Below are positions 42,271 through 49,568 of a stretch of DNA of 49,568 bases, in pieces. Under the pieces are notes generated by a model, which worked only from the letters and a program-made list of their open reading frames with translations, did no database searches and was not told the origin of the DNA. Source of the DNA: Candidatus Delongbacteria bacterium (lineage in GTDB: Bacteria; UBA4055); the NCBI GenBank assembly GCA_003252515.1, contig QKDR01000143.1, positions 1 to 49,568 on the forward strand. Direction: 5' to 3'. Each line of letters begins with the position of its first letter. The stretch's first letter is position 1. A program made the position numbers and the translations under genes.

Positions 42271-45104
42271 TATTTGAAATATTTCATGAACGGTTTTTTC
42301 CAGGCGTTCTCGACTTCCGTCATATCAAGATCTATGAATTTCCCTTTGAAGTCTGTAGCCGACGCCCTGTATTTCGATATGGTCGTACCCAGCTGTGTCG
42401 CGTAACCGGTTTCTATAAGCACGTCCGCAGACTCCAGATCCTTCATCTCCACAACGAAAGCCGCCGGTACTTCCGCGAAAAGCGTCTTAACTTTATCGTT
42501 TACAAAGATGTCGAACCCTTTTTTACCGGCAATGCACATCTCCGCAAGGGTTATTAGCGCTCCTCCCTCACTGACATCGGACGCCGAAACGATATTGCCT
42601 TTTCTAATATTCTCATACATCAGTTCATACACTGCTTTCGCCGATTCCATTTTGACCTCAGGGACCTTTGTACCGAGCTGTCCGAGTTTGTCGAAGAATA
42701 TCGATCCTCCGAGCGCGGCGCCCGTGTAATCCCCGACGAGAAGTATTGGCGATCCGGACTTTTTAATATCCGGCGATATTGTTCTCCTCCAATCGTCGCA
42801 GACCGATCTTGCCGAAATGCATACGACAGGCGGCACCTCTATTGTAATTTCCTTGTTCTTATATGTTGAAGAGAGCGAATCCTTTCCTGAAATGATCGGG
42901 GTACCGAAATATTTACATGCTTCGGAGAGCGCTTCAGCCGTGCTGTAGAGATCGGCCAGATTCGCTTCGGTGGGTTTCGGCCAGATATGGTTCTCGATCA
43001 GAAAAGTCCGCTTCGGATCACCACCTAGAGCTATCACGTTGCTCAGTGCTTCATAGTATGCCCAAAGTGTCCCTTTGTACGGGTCGATCCTGTTCAGCAC
43101 CGGATTGAGTCCGTGACCGAAAACAAGCGCCGCGTCCGAATTTTTGAGCGGTTTCAGTACGCACGCACCGGTCGGACCGTCGTTGTTGACGCCGCAGAGA
43201 GGTCCTTCCACACAGGTTCCCTGAACTCCGTGGTCGTACTGCCTGATGACCGGTTCCTTCGAGCATACGTTTAAATGTGATATGATATCAATAAATGCTT
43301 CGTTGTAATTTATCTCCTCCTCATAGAACTCCGCGTCTTTGAGGTCGGTCTTCGGCTTCGTTGTCGCCGTGATCGTCTCGAGCGGCTGTCCTTTGTGCAA
43401 AAATTCCATATCAAGATCGCAGACCAGTTCGCCACCATCATAAATGGTGAGTCGTTTCGTGTCGGACGCTTCTCCGAGAACGAAATATTCGACATTATAT
43501 TTTTTACAGACGCTGTCGATCTTGTCGAGATGCTCTGCGGGAACTGTCGCCACCATTCTTTCCTGCGACTCGGATATCCACTTTTCAAATGAGGACAGTC
43601 CGGGATACTTTAAAGGTATCCTGTCAAGGTAAACCACGGCGCCCGTCTTCTCGCCCATTTCTCCGACGGCTGAAGAATAGCCTCCGGCCCCGCAGTCGGT
43701 AAGAGCGGTGAAAATATCCATATCCCTCAGTTCGAGAAGGCAGTCGAAAGTCCTCTTTTCCTCTATCGGGTTACCGATCTGTACGGCACCGCTGTTCAAA
43801 TTCGCGGTCTTTTCGGTCATCTCGGCAGACGAGAAGGTCGCTCCGTGAATGCCGTCCTTGCCTGTTTTTCCCCCGAAGGAAACGAAAAGGTCACCCTTTC
43901 TGCACTGGCCTTTTTTGGCATACTTAAGAGGGACTATACCGTCGGCGCCCACAAGAACAGTCGGCTTGGGTCCGAAATCGTTGTGAAAATGGAACGATCC
44001 GTTGTTCGTCGGAATACCCATCCTGTTGCCGTAATCCCTGACGCCCTCGATGACGCCTGTCAGTATCCTTCTCGGATGCAGACATCCGGGATATACGTCC
44101 TCAAGCTTCATGTCGGGATTGCCGAGACAAAATACATTTATTGACGAGATGTTCTTGGCGCCTTTGCCTGTACCCGCGATATCCCTCAGCACGCCGCCTG
44201 TTCCGGTCATCGCTCCTCCGTACGGGTCGAGTCCCGACGGCGAATTGTGCGTTTCGGCCTTGATGCAGATACCGTATTCGACACCGTCCGCTTCAGCGAA
44301 CCTGAATACACCGGAATTGTCCTCGAATTTTGATATCACATCGGGATGACCTATCGCCTTTTCGGTATTTCTCACAATCCCGATTATCGATCTTTTTTCG
44401 ACCCCGTCCAAAATAACCTTAGCCTTAAAAGTCTTGTGGCCGCAGTGCTCCGACCATGTCTGAGCCAGCGTCTCAAGCTCGACGTCGTATGCATCCCTGC
44501 CGAGTTCTTTATAGTAATTCTGAATAGTTCTCATTTCATTGAGGTTCAGGAACAGTTTATAATCAGAAAGTTCCATCAGTTCCTTATCGTTCATCTCTCT
44601 GACAGGGATCACCGCAGTCTTTTCGGCTTTAAGACTGACGAGAAGACTTTCAGGTACCTTTTTGAGTTCCATCTGTATCTGACCGTTCATAAGCACTCTG
44701 TTCTTTATGAGATCAAGCTTATCGCTGCCGATCTCGTCCCTGAAGGAATAAGTGTATGATATCATCACGGCTTCGGCATTATAACCTTTGTCTTTAAGTT
44801 CCTCTTTAATAGTTTCGGCTTCAGGGTTCATCACGCCCGGCTGGAACGCTATTTCAGTTCTTATCTTATGGCCGCCAAAAAATTCTCCGTTGACCTTATA
44901 TGTTTCTGTTATCGGGCATGCCAGTATCTCGCCGGCGATCACTTCAGCCTCATTTTCGCTGATCCCATGTATATAAAAATTCTTTTCGATCTTTATTTCC
45001 GAAAGCCCGACCGACAGGAATTCCTTAATGTTGTTGCGGATGTGCTTTTCTTTCGGGTCCTCGACTTTCGCCATTACCGTTATTTTCTGAATTCCGGCAG
45101 CCAT
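42270..45104 (-). CDS. purL: Phosphoribosylformylglycinamidine synthase, PurS-PurL fusion
   Basis: A 944-residue protein. The N-terminal 160 residues hold two PurS-like halves (KITVMAKVEDPKE and KIRTEIAFQPGVMNPE), and the rest is PurL: WSEHCGHKTFK, CIKAETHNSPSGLDPYGGA, two ATP-grasp-like AIRS repeats (TDCGAGGYSSAVGEMGE; SASDVSEGGALI). No glutaminase domain is present, so a separate PurQ must supply ammonia. It makes FGAM in purine synthesis. Strong ribosome site GGAGGGAG and a good promoter lie upstream. Confidence 0.95.
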   Translation of the reverse strand: MAAGIQKITVMAKVEDPKEKHIRNNIKEFLSVGLSEIKIEKNFYIHGISENEAEVIAGEILACPITETYKVNGEFFGGHKIRTEIAFQPGVMNPEAETIKEELKDKGYNAEAVMISYTYSFRDEIGSDKLDLIKNRVLMNGQIQMELKKVPESLLVSLKAEKTAVIPVREMNDKELMELSDYKLFLNLNEMRTIQNYYKELGRDAYDVELETLAQTWSEHCGHKTFKAKVILDGVEKRSIIGIVRNTEKAIGHPDVISKFEDNSGVFRFAEADGVEYGICIKAETHNSPSGLDPYGGAMTGTGGVLRDIAGTGKGAKNISSINVFCLGNPDMKLEDVYPGCLHPRRILTGVIEGVRDYGNRMGIPTNNGSFHFHNDFGPKPTVLVGADGIVPLKYAKKGQCRKGDLFVSFGGKTGKDGIHGATFSSAEMTEKTANLNSGAVQIGNPIEEKRTFDCLLELRDMDIFTALTDCGAGGYSSAVGEMGEKTGAVVYLDRIPLKYPGLSSFEKWISESQERMVATVPAEHLDKIDSVCKKYNVEYFVLGEASDTKRLTIYDGGELVCDLDMEFLHKGQPLETITATTKPKTDLKDAEFYEEEINYNEAFIDIISHLNVCSKEPVIRQYDHGVQGTCVEGPLCGVNNDGPTGACVLKPLKNSDAALVFGHGLNPVLNRIDPYKGTLWAYYEALSNVIALGGDPKRTFLIENHIWPKPTEANLADLYSTAEALSEACKYFGTPIISGKDSLSSTYKNKEITIEVPPVVCISARSVCDDWRRTISPDIKKSGSPILLVGDYTGAALGGSIFFDKLGQLGTKVPEVKMESAKAVYELMYENIRKGNIVSASDVSEGGALITLAEMCIAGKKGFDIFVNDKVKTLFAEVPAAFVVEMKDLESADVLIETGYATQLGTTISKYRASATDFKGKFIDLDMTEVENAWKKPFMKYFK

Positions 45105-45163
45105 AAATTTCTCCCTCCGGGTTGATTTTCGTGCCTGTTATCAGACACAATTACAGGTCTGAG

Positions 45164-45192
45164 AATATAAGATTTCAAAAGGATGTTTGCAA
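45164..45192 (-). promoter_or_regulatory. Promoter of the purL operon
   Basis: Minus-strand TTGCAA (45192-45187), a 17-base spacer and TATATT (45169-45164); start predicted near 45157, with about 53 leader bases. No purine riboswitch fold is recognised in that leader. Confidence 0.65.
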
Positions 45193-45229
45193 CATCATAA
45201 ATATACAAAAATTATTGTATAAAAAGTCA

Positions 45230-45258
45230 TTGACAGGAATTTTAACATACTTTATATT
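45230..45258 (+). promoter_or_regulatory. Promoter of the arcC-korDABC operon
   Basis: TTGACA (45230-45235), a 17-base spacer and TATATT (45253-45258), near-consensus, with an expected start near 45265. The divergent purL promoter lies 38 bases away. Confidence 0.8.
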
Positions 45259-45326
45259 GCATTTTCCTTTCCCGTGAAAGTGCGGAAGAGGTTGTTCATT
45301 TCAATAAATAATTAATGGAAGATCAA

Positions 45327-46277
45327 ATGTACAACAAAAGAGTTGTGATCGCGATCGGCGGTAATTCGCTGACTCCGACCGACAAATCAAACTGGATCGG
45401 ATCGCAGTACAAAAATACCAGAACGAGTATCGAATCCCTGATACCTCTCATAGACCAGGGTTACTCTGTGGCGATAACGCACGGTAACGGACCTCAGGTC
45501 GGCATCGCTCTGAAAAGGGTCGAGGAGACCAGGAGCACTTTGCCTGAAGTACCGCTCGGTGTTCTTGTAGCCGATACCGAGGGCAGTATGGGATACATGA
45601 TCGAGCAGTCGCTCCAGAACAAGCTTTTCGACAAAGGCCTGAAAATACCTGTGACGACCATTCTCACTCAGGTTATAGTTAATAAAGATGATCCCGCGCT
45701 CATCAATCCTACTAAATACATCGGCAGTTTCTATACCGAGGAGGAAGCGAAAAAATACGCGGCTGATTTCGGGTGGAGCGTCAAGAAAGACTCTGACAGA
45801 GGGTGGCGAAGAGTGGTCGGATCACCAAAACCTATCGATATTGTGAACAAGAATACTATAAAACAGCTTTTAGACCAGAAAAACATCGTGATCGCGGCCG
45901 GCGGAGGCGGGATACCGGTTTATCTCGACGAGAACAAACATTTTGAAGGTATTGACGCCGTGATAGACAAGGACATGGCCAGCGCTCTTCTCGGCAACCT
46001 TGTGGGAGCGGACGAACTCTATATCCTGACCGCAGTGAATAAAGTCGCGCTGAATTTCGGAACTCCTGAGCAGAAGAATCTTGATATAATGACCGCTTCT
46101 GAAGCGGATAAATATCTGAATGAGGGACATTTCCCGTACGGAAGCATGGGACCGAAAATGAAGTCGGCGATAATGTTCTTAAAGAACGGCGGCAAAAGAG
46201 TGATAATAACCGCGATAGACAAGCTTATGGACGCTATCGAAGGCAAAGACGGAACAAGTATCGTTAACGATAAATAA
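45327..46277 (+). CDS. arcC: Carbamate kinase
   Basis: About 316 residues of the amino-acid-kinase fold: VVIAIGGNSLTP at the start, AITHGNGPQVGIAL, VVGSPKPIDIV, AAGGGGIPVYLD and the C-terminal GPKMKSAIMFL. It transfers phosphate from carbamoyl phosphate to ADP, making ATP and carbamate, as in fermentation of arginine, citrulline or related compounds. I prefer the ATG at 45327 with GGAAG ahead; ATG 45315 has no ribosome site. It heads the operon of 2-oxoacid oxidoreductase genes; no arcA/arcB is in view. Confidence 0.95.
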   Translation: MYNKRVVIAIGGNSLTPTDKSNWIGSQYKNTRTSIESLIPLIDQGYSVAITHGNGPQVGIALKRVEETRSTLPEVPLGVLVADTEGSMGYMIEQSLQNKLFDKGLKIPVTTILTQVIVNKDDPALINPTKYIGSFYTEEEAKKYAADFGWSVKKDSDRGWRRVVGSPKPIDIVNKNTIKQLLDQKNIVIAAGGGGIPVYLDENKHFEGIDAVIDKDMASALLGNLVGADELYILTAVNKVALNFGTPEQKNLDIMTASEADKYLNEGHFPYGSMGPKMKSAIMFLKNGGKRVIITAIDKLMDAIEGKDGTSIVNDK

Positions 46278-46299
46278 CAAACTCAAAGGCGGAAACTCT

Positions 46300-46575
46300 A
46301 TGAGTGAAAAGATCAATATCCCCGAACATTACGGGAGATGGGAAGCCGACATAACGATCGGAAAAAAGGAAGACCACGTCACCATCGGATACTGGAGAGA
46401 CGGCTGTAAGGGCTGCGGAATATGCGTAGACGTGTGCCCGAAAAAAGTCTGGGAAATAATCGAAGCGAAAGACAAGTGGAACGGTCAGGTGGTACAGGTG
46501 ACAGACGCTGCCAAATGCATCAAATGCATGCTTTGCGAGATCCACTGCCCGGATTTCTGCATCAAGATCTATTAA
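46300..46575 (+). CDS. korD: 2-oxoacid:ferredoxin oxidoreductase, delta (ferredoxin-like) subunit
   Basis: A 91-residue protein with two 4Fe-4S motifs: CKGCGICVDVCPKK near 36-49 and CIKCMLCEIHCP near 74-84. It carries electrons from the catalytic subunits to ferredoxin. The order D-A-B-C is typical of 2-oxoglutarate oxidoreductase (KorDABC). It starts 22 bases after arcC. Confidence 0.9.
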   Translation: MSEKINIPEHYGRWEADITIGKKEDHVTIGYWRDGCKGCGICVDVCPKKVWEIIEAKDKWNGQVVQVTDAAKCIKCMLCEIHCPDFCIKIY

Positions 46576-46592
46576 TTAAAATTTAAAGAGGT

Positions 46593-47732
46593 ATGGCCTT
46601 GAAGAAATCAGTCAGATTTTACTCCGGAGCGGAGCTTGTGGGAAAAGCGGCTATAGACGCCGGCTGCAGGTTCTTCGGAGGTTATCCGATCACTCCCTCT
46701 TCGGAGATCGCGGAATACATGTCCGTCGAGATGCCGAAAGTGAACGGAACATACATACAGATGGAAGACGAGATAGGCGCGATGGGTTCTATTATCGGAG
46801 CTTCTCTTACGGGTGCGAAAGTGCTTACCGCGACAAGCGGACCCGGATTTTCGCTTAAACAGGAGAATATCGGTTACGCGTACATGGCTGAGGTCCCCTG
46901 CGTTATATGCAACGTGATGAGAGGCGGCCCGTCAACCGGGCTTCCGACAGCTCTCGCTCAGGCGGACATCATGCAGGCGAAATGGGGTACTCACGGAGAC
47001 CATCCCGTAATAGCTCTGACACCTGCCTATCTGGAAGAAATATACGAACTTACTATCAAGGCGTTCAATTTCGCCGAAATCTACAGGATGCCGATAATGC
47101 TTCTTCTCGACGAGGTAATAGCGCATCTCAGCGCCGCTATCGAACTGCCAAAGAAAGAAATGCTGGTAATAAAAGACCGAAGAAAACCGACAGTACCGCC
47201 GGAAAAATATTTCCCTTACGATACTGCTTATGGAGATGTTCCTCCGATGGCTAATTTCTTTGAAGGCTACAGATACCACGTTACAGGTCTGAGCCATGAT
47301 AAAACCGGATTCCCGACGACAGATCCGGATCTTGTTCAGGCGGATCAGGAAAGACATCTGAGAAAGGTAAAGGCGAACATCAATAATATTATAGACTATG
47401 AATATTATCAGATGAAAGATGCTGAAGTGATAGTTTTCGCATACGGTTCTACGGCCAGAGCGGCCAGAGTAGCGGTTGATAACGCGAGAAAACTCGGCAT
47501 AAAAGTGGGAATGATGAGATTCAGAGTTATCTGGCCTCTTCCCGAGACCGAGATACTCAAGCTCTGCAGCAAGGCTAAAGCGATAATAATACCCGAAATG
47601 AACATGGGCCAGCTCAGCGACGTGATAGAAAGATACGCCGCCGACAGAACGAAAATACTGAGAATAAATCATGTCGGAGGAGTTCCAATTCACCCCACCG
47701 ACATATGCAATGTAATAAAGGAGGCGATATAA
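46593..47732 (+). CDS. korA: 2-oxoacid:ferredoxin oxidoreductase, alpha subunit
   Basis: A 379-residue protein: SGAELVGKAAIDAGCRFFGGYPITPSSEI is the pyrimidine-side TPP domain, MRGGPSTGLPT the substrate-pocket segment, and FAYGSTARAARVAV with MMRFRVIWPLPE the second domain. It oxidatively decarboxylates a 2-oxoacid, most likely 2-oxoglutarate, to the acyl-CoA. AGAGG stands 1 base before the ATG but 7 before a TTG at 46599, so the real start may be that TTG. It overlaps korB (TAATG). Confidence 0.92.
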   Translation: MALKKSVRFYSGAELVGKAAIDAGCRFFGGYPITPSSEIAEYMSVEMPKVNGTYIQMEDEIGAMGSIIGASLTGAKVLTATSGPGFSLKQENIGYAYMAEVPCVICNVMRGGPSTGLPTALAQADIMQAKWGTHGDHPVIALTPAYLEEIYELTIKAFNFAEIYRMPIMLLLDEVIAHLSAAIELPKKEMLVIKDRRKPTVPPEKYFPYDTAYGDVPPMANFFEGYRYHVTGLSHDKTGFPTTDPDLVQADQERHLRKVKANINNIIDYEYYQMKDAEVIVFAYGSTARAARVAVDNARKLGIKVGMMRFRVIWPLPETEILKLCSKAKAIIIPEMNMGQLSDVIERYAADRTKILRINHVGGVPIHPTDICNVIKEAI

Positions 47733-48592
47733 TGGCTTTCGAATATGAAAAATATCTCAGAATGGATAAGATCCCGCACCTCTGGTGCCCCGGATGCGGT
47801 ATAGGTGTCGTTCTTAAAGCGATGCTCAGGTCCGTTGAGAACATGGGCTGGGACAAGAACGATATAGCCTTTGTTTCAGGGATCGGTTGTACCAGCAGGG
47901 CGCCCGGATATATTGACTGCAACACTCTTCACACCACTCACGGAAGAGCTTTGTCGTTCGCAACGGGGATCAAACTCGCCCAGCCTGCAAAACATGTAGT
48001 TGTATTCTCGGGCGACGGAGACGCTACGGCGATAGGCGGTAATCATTTCATCCACGCCTGCAGAAGGAATATAGACATAACTCTGGTAGTTGTTAACAAC
48101 AACACTTACGGAATGACCGGAGGGCAGCATTCTCCGACCACTCCGATCGGATACAAAGCAAGTACCACGATCTACGGTAATATAGACCCCACTTTCGACA
48201 TCTGCCTTCTGGCTAAAGCGGCCGGAGCTTCGTATGTTGCCAGAGCTACAGTAAATAAAGGAAAAATGCTGGAGAAATATATCACCAAAGGATTTGAGCA
48301 CAAGGGATTTTCCGTTATAGTCGCGACAGCCAACTGCCACACGCAGTTCGGAAGAAAGAACAAAATGAGCGATCCGATCTCTGCGAGAAAATGGATCGAA
48401 TCCAGAGAGATCCCGATCGACAAAGCAAGAAATATGAAAGCCCTCGAACTTAACGACAAGATAATAACCGGAGAGTTCATCTCCGAAGAACCCGAACAGA
48501 CCTACTGGGAGAATTACAATCACCCGATCCACGAATATACTGAAGCATATCAGAGGATCAGGGAAAAAGCCCAGGCTCAGGACAAACATTAA
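47732..48592 (+). CDS. korB: 2-oxoacid:ferredoxin oxidoreductase, beta subunit
   Basis: 286 residues from an ATG that overlaps the korA stop, behind a perfect AAGGAGG. HLWCPGCGIG binds the cluster or cofactor edge; SGDGDATAIGGNHF and NNNTYGMTGGQHSPTTP are the TPP-diphosphate and Mg sites (GDGD...NNxxYxMTGGQ). It completes the TPP active site with KorA. The frame is open upstream into korA, but the ribosome site fixes this start. Confidence 0.95.
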   Translation: MAFEYEKYLRMDKIPHLWCPGCGIGVVLKAMLRSVENMGWDKNDIAFVSGIGCTSRAPGYIDCNTLHTTHGRALSFATGIKLAQPAKHVVVFSGDGDATAIGGNHFIHACRRNIDITLVVVNNNTYGMTGGQHSPTTPIGYKASTTIYGNIDPTFDICLLAKAAGASYVARATVNKGKMLEKYITKGFEHKGFSVIVATANCHTQFGRKNKMSDPISARKWIESREIPIDKARNMKALELNDKIITGEFISEEPEQTYWENYNHPIHEYTEAYQRIREKAQAQDKH

Positions 48593-48612
48593 TTACGACG
48601 GAGACCAAAGGA

Positions 48613-49230
48613 ATGAAAACAGATCATTATGAAGCCCGTTTTGCCGGAGTAGGCGGTCAGGGTGTTATACTTGCGGGAAAGATACTCGCGTACGGCATGG
48701 TCAGCTTTGAGGAATGCAGAGCTATCGAAACTCCCACTTACACCGCTCAGGTAAGAGGCGGAGCCACCAAAGTTGATGTCGTTATAGATAAAAATCACAT
48801 TGAATATCCGAGGACCGAGAACCTTGATTTCTTTCTCTGCCTTCATCAGAAATCTTTCAACATCTACTTTAAGGAGATAAAGTCTGACGCTATAGTGGTT
48901 GTCGACCCTAACCTCACACCCAGCATACCTGAAAAAATCACTCAGAAGCTTGTACTTGTAGATCTTATAGATATCGCTAAGAAACAGATGGGTAAAACAC
49001 TTTATGCGGCCGTTATCGCAGTCGGTATTTTTGCGGGAATGACAAAAGTTATCAAAGAAAGCAATATTCAGAAAGCTGTTCTTGACAAAGCTCCAAAGGG
49101 AACAGAAATAGAGAACCTGAAAGCTGTAAAGCTTGGTCTTGAACTGGGTAAGAAAGCTCTTAGATCAAAAGACGCTATCGTGAAACTGACGGTGGAAGAC
49201 GCGTTCATTCCGCCCAACGCCGATAAATAA
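48613..49230 (+). CDS. korC: 2-oxoacid:ferredoxin oxidoreductase, gamma subunit
   Basis: A 205-residue protein: RFAGVGGQGVILAGKILA is the gamma-domain opening, followed by TPTYTAQVRGGATKVDVV. It binds CoA and completes the complex. It starts 20 bases after korB. GGAG is 9 bases ahead of the ATG. Confidence 0.93.
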   Translation: MKTDHYEARFAGVGGQGVILAGKILAYGMVSFEECRAIETPTYTAQVRGGATKVDVVIDKNHIEYPRTENLDFFLCLHQKSFNIYFKEIKSDAIVVVDPNLTPSIPEKITQKLVLVDLIDIAKKQMGKTLYAAVIAVGIFAGMTKVIKESNIQKAVLDKAPKGTEIENLKAVKLGLELGKKALRSKDAIVKLTVEDAFIPPNADK

Positions 49231-49245
49231 ACCCGGGAACGAACT

Positions 49246-49568
49246 ATGCTTGAACTCAGTCTTTGTATGGTCAAACCCCATGCTTTCGCGACAAAAAAGC
49301 TTGGTACGATCATATCTATGCTTGAAAAAAATGATTTCCATATTGTCGGTATCAAATCCGTAAAGCTGACACCGGAACTGGCAAAAAGATTTTATTTTGT
49401 ACACGACGGTAAAGAATTTTTCGGAAGACTTACCGATTATATGAGTTCCGATACCGTGGCGGCTATTTGCGTTGAAAAAGAGAACTGCGTTGCCGATCTC
49501 AGAAAACTTGTCGGAGCCACCGATCCGGCAAAAGCCGAAGAGGGCACGATCAGAAGAACATGCGGTAC
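49246..49568 (+). CDS. ndk: Nucleoside diphosphate kinase, start only
   Basis: About 107 codons before the window ends. LCMVKPHAFATKKLGTII matches the NDK opening (usually IKPDA; Asp is His here), and FYFVHDGKEFFGRLTDYM, GATDPAKAEEGTIRRTCG match the rest. The catalytic His (NxxHxSD) lies beyond the edge and cannot be checked. It balances NTP pools. It is the last visible gene of the korDABC run, 15 bases after korC. Confidence 0.85.
   Translation, partial: MLELSLCMVKPHAFATKKLGTIISMLEKNDFHIVGIKSVKLTPELAKRFYFVHDGKEFFGRLTDYMSSDTVAAICVEKENCVADLRKLVGATDPAKAEEGTIRRTCG

Noticed and set aside
45105-45160. Purine riboswitch in the purL leader
   Set aside because: The leader is about 50 bases, and no three-way junction of the purine aptamer can be made from it.
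46932-47693. Minus-strand frame of 253 codons across korA
   Set aside because: Antisense to korA and low-complexity in composition; a shadow frame caused by codon bias.
1-49568. CRISPR arrays, insertion sequences, prophage genes
   Set aside because: No regularly spaced repeats, transposase, integrase or phage structural genes were seen.

Overview
The window is chromosomal DNA of a bacterium, AT-rich and densely coded, with no sign of phage, insertion sequence or CRISPR. Cargo-type C-terminal sorting tails of the type IX secretion kind (24508-26043 and a vestige at 28677-28757) point to the Fibrobacteres-Chlorobi-Bacteroidetes superphylum in the broad sense. Good Shine-Dalgarno sites before most genes, and promoters of the form TTGACA-17-TATATT, argue against Bacteroidota proper; a Cloacimonadota-, Delongbacteria- or Marinimicrobia-like lineage is my inference. 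UGA is an ordinary stop (for example after the genes ending at 2197, 10969 and 18282), but two genes have an in-frame UGA exactly where a redox or metal-binding cysteine is expected. Each is followed by a bacterial SECIS-like hairpin, so this organism very probably makes selenoproteins.

Layout. 1-11.7 kb: a secreted thioredoxin-like protein, formiminotransferase-cyclodeaminase, a DnaE-like protein that has lost its catalytic aspartates, TsaC, a UPF0158 protein, a patatin-Omp85 fusion, a methyltransferase, a NUC1 endonuclease and PdxJ. 11.7-19.7 kb: TPR protein, RlmH, an ECF sigma/anti-sigma pair behind a flippase-like membrane protein, a WlbA-like sugar dehydrogenase, a lipoprotein, tRNA-Arg(CCU) with a duplicated 3' end, a YfgM-like protein, a CbiQ-like membrane protein and TruA. 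19.7-28.7 kb: SppA, two glycosyltransferases (one fused to a sugar-transferase-type membrane region), PurE, the secreted selenoprotein, an M20 peptidase and an MFS transporter. 28.7-38.5 kb: acpP-fabF-rnc facing ileS-dksA-like-lspA-thrS-infC-rpmI-rplT. 38.5-45.1 kb: two exported proteins of unknown role, the HesB-like selenoprotein, a DUF512 radical-SAM-like protein and PurSL. 45.1 kb to the end: carbamate kinase, 2-oxoacid:ferredoxin oxidoreductase (korDABC) and the start of ndk.

Functionally the genes suggest an anaerobe that ferments amino acids: histidine-derived formiminoglutamate via FTCD, carbamoyl phosphate to ATP via carbamate kinase, and 2-oxoglutarate oxidation with ferredoxin as acceptor. 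It has an active envelope-export programme (LspA, SppA, a T9SS-type cargo, outer-membrane patatin). The most interesting element is the predicted secreted selenoprotein: signal peptide, thioredoxin-like domain with a CxxU motif, Ig-like and jelly-roll domains, and a T9SS-type sorting tail.
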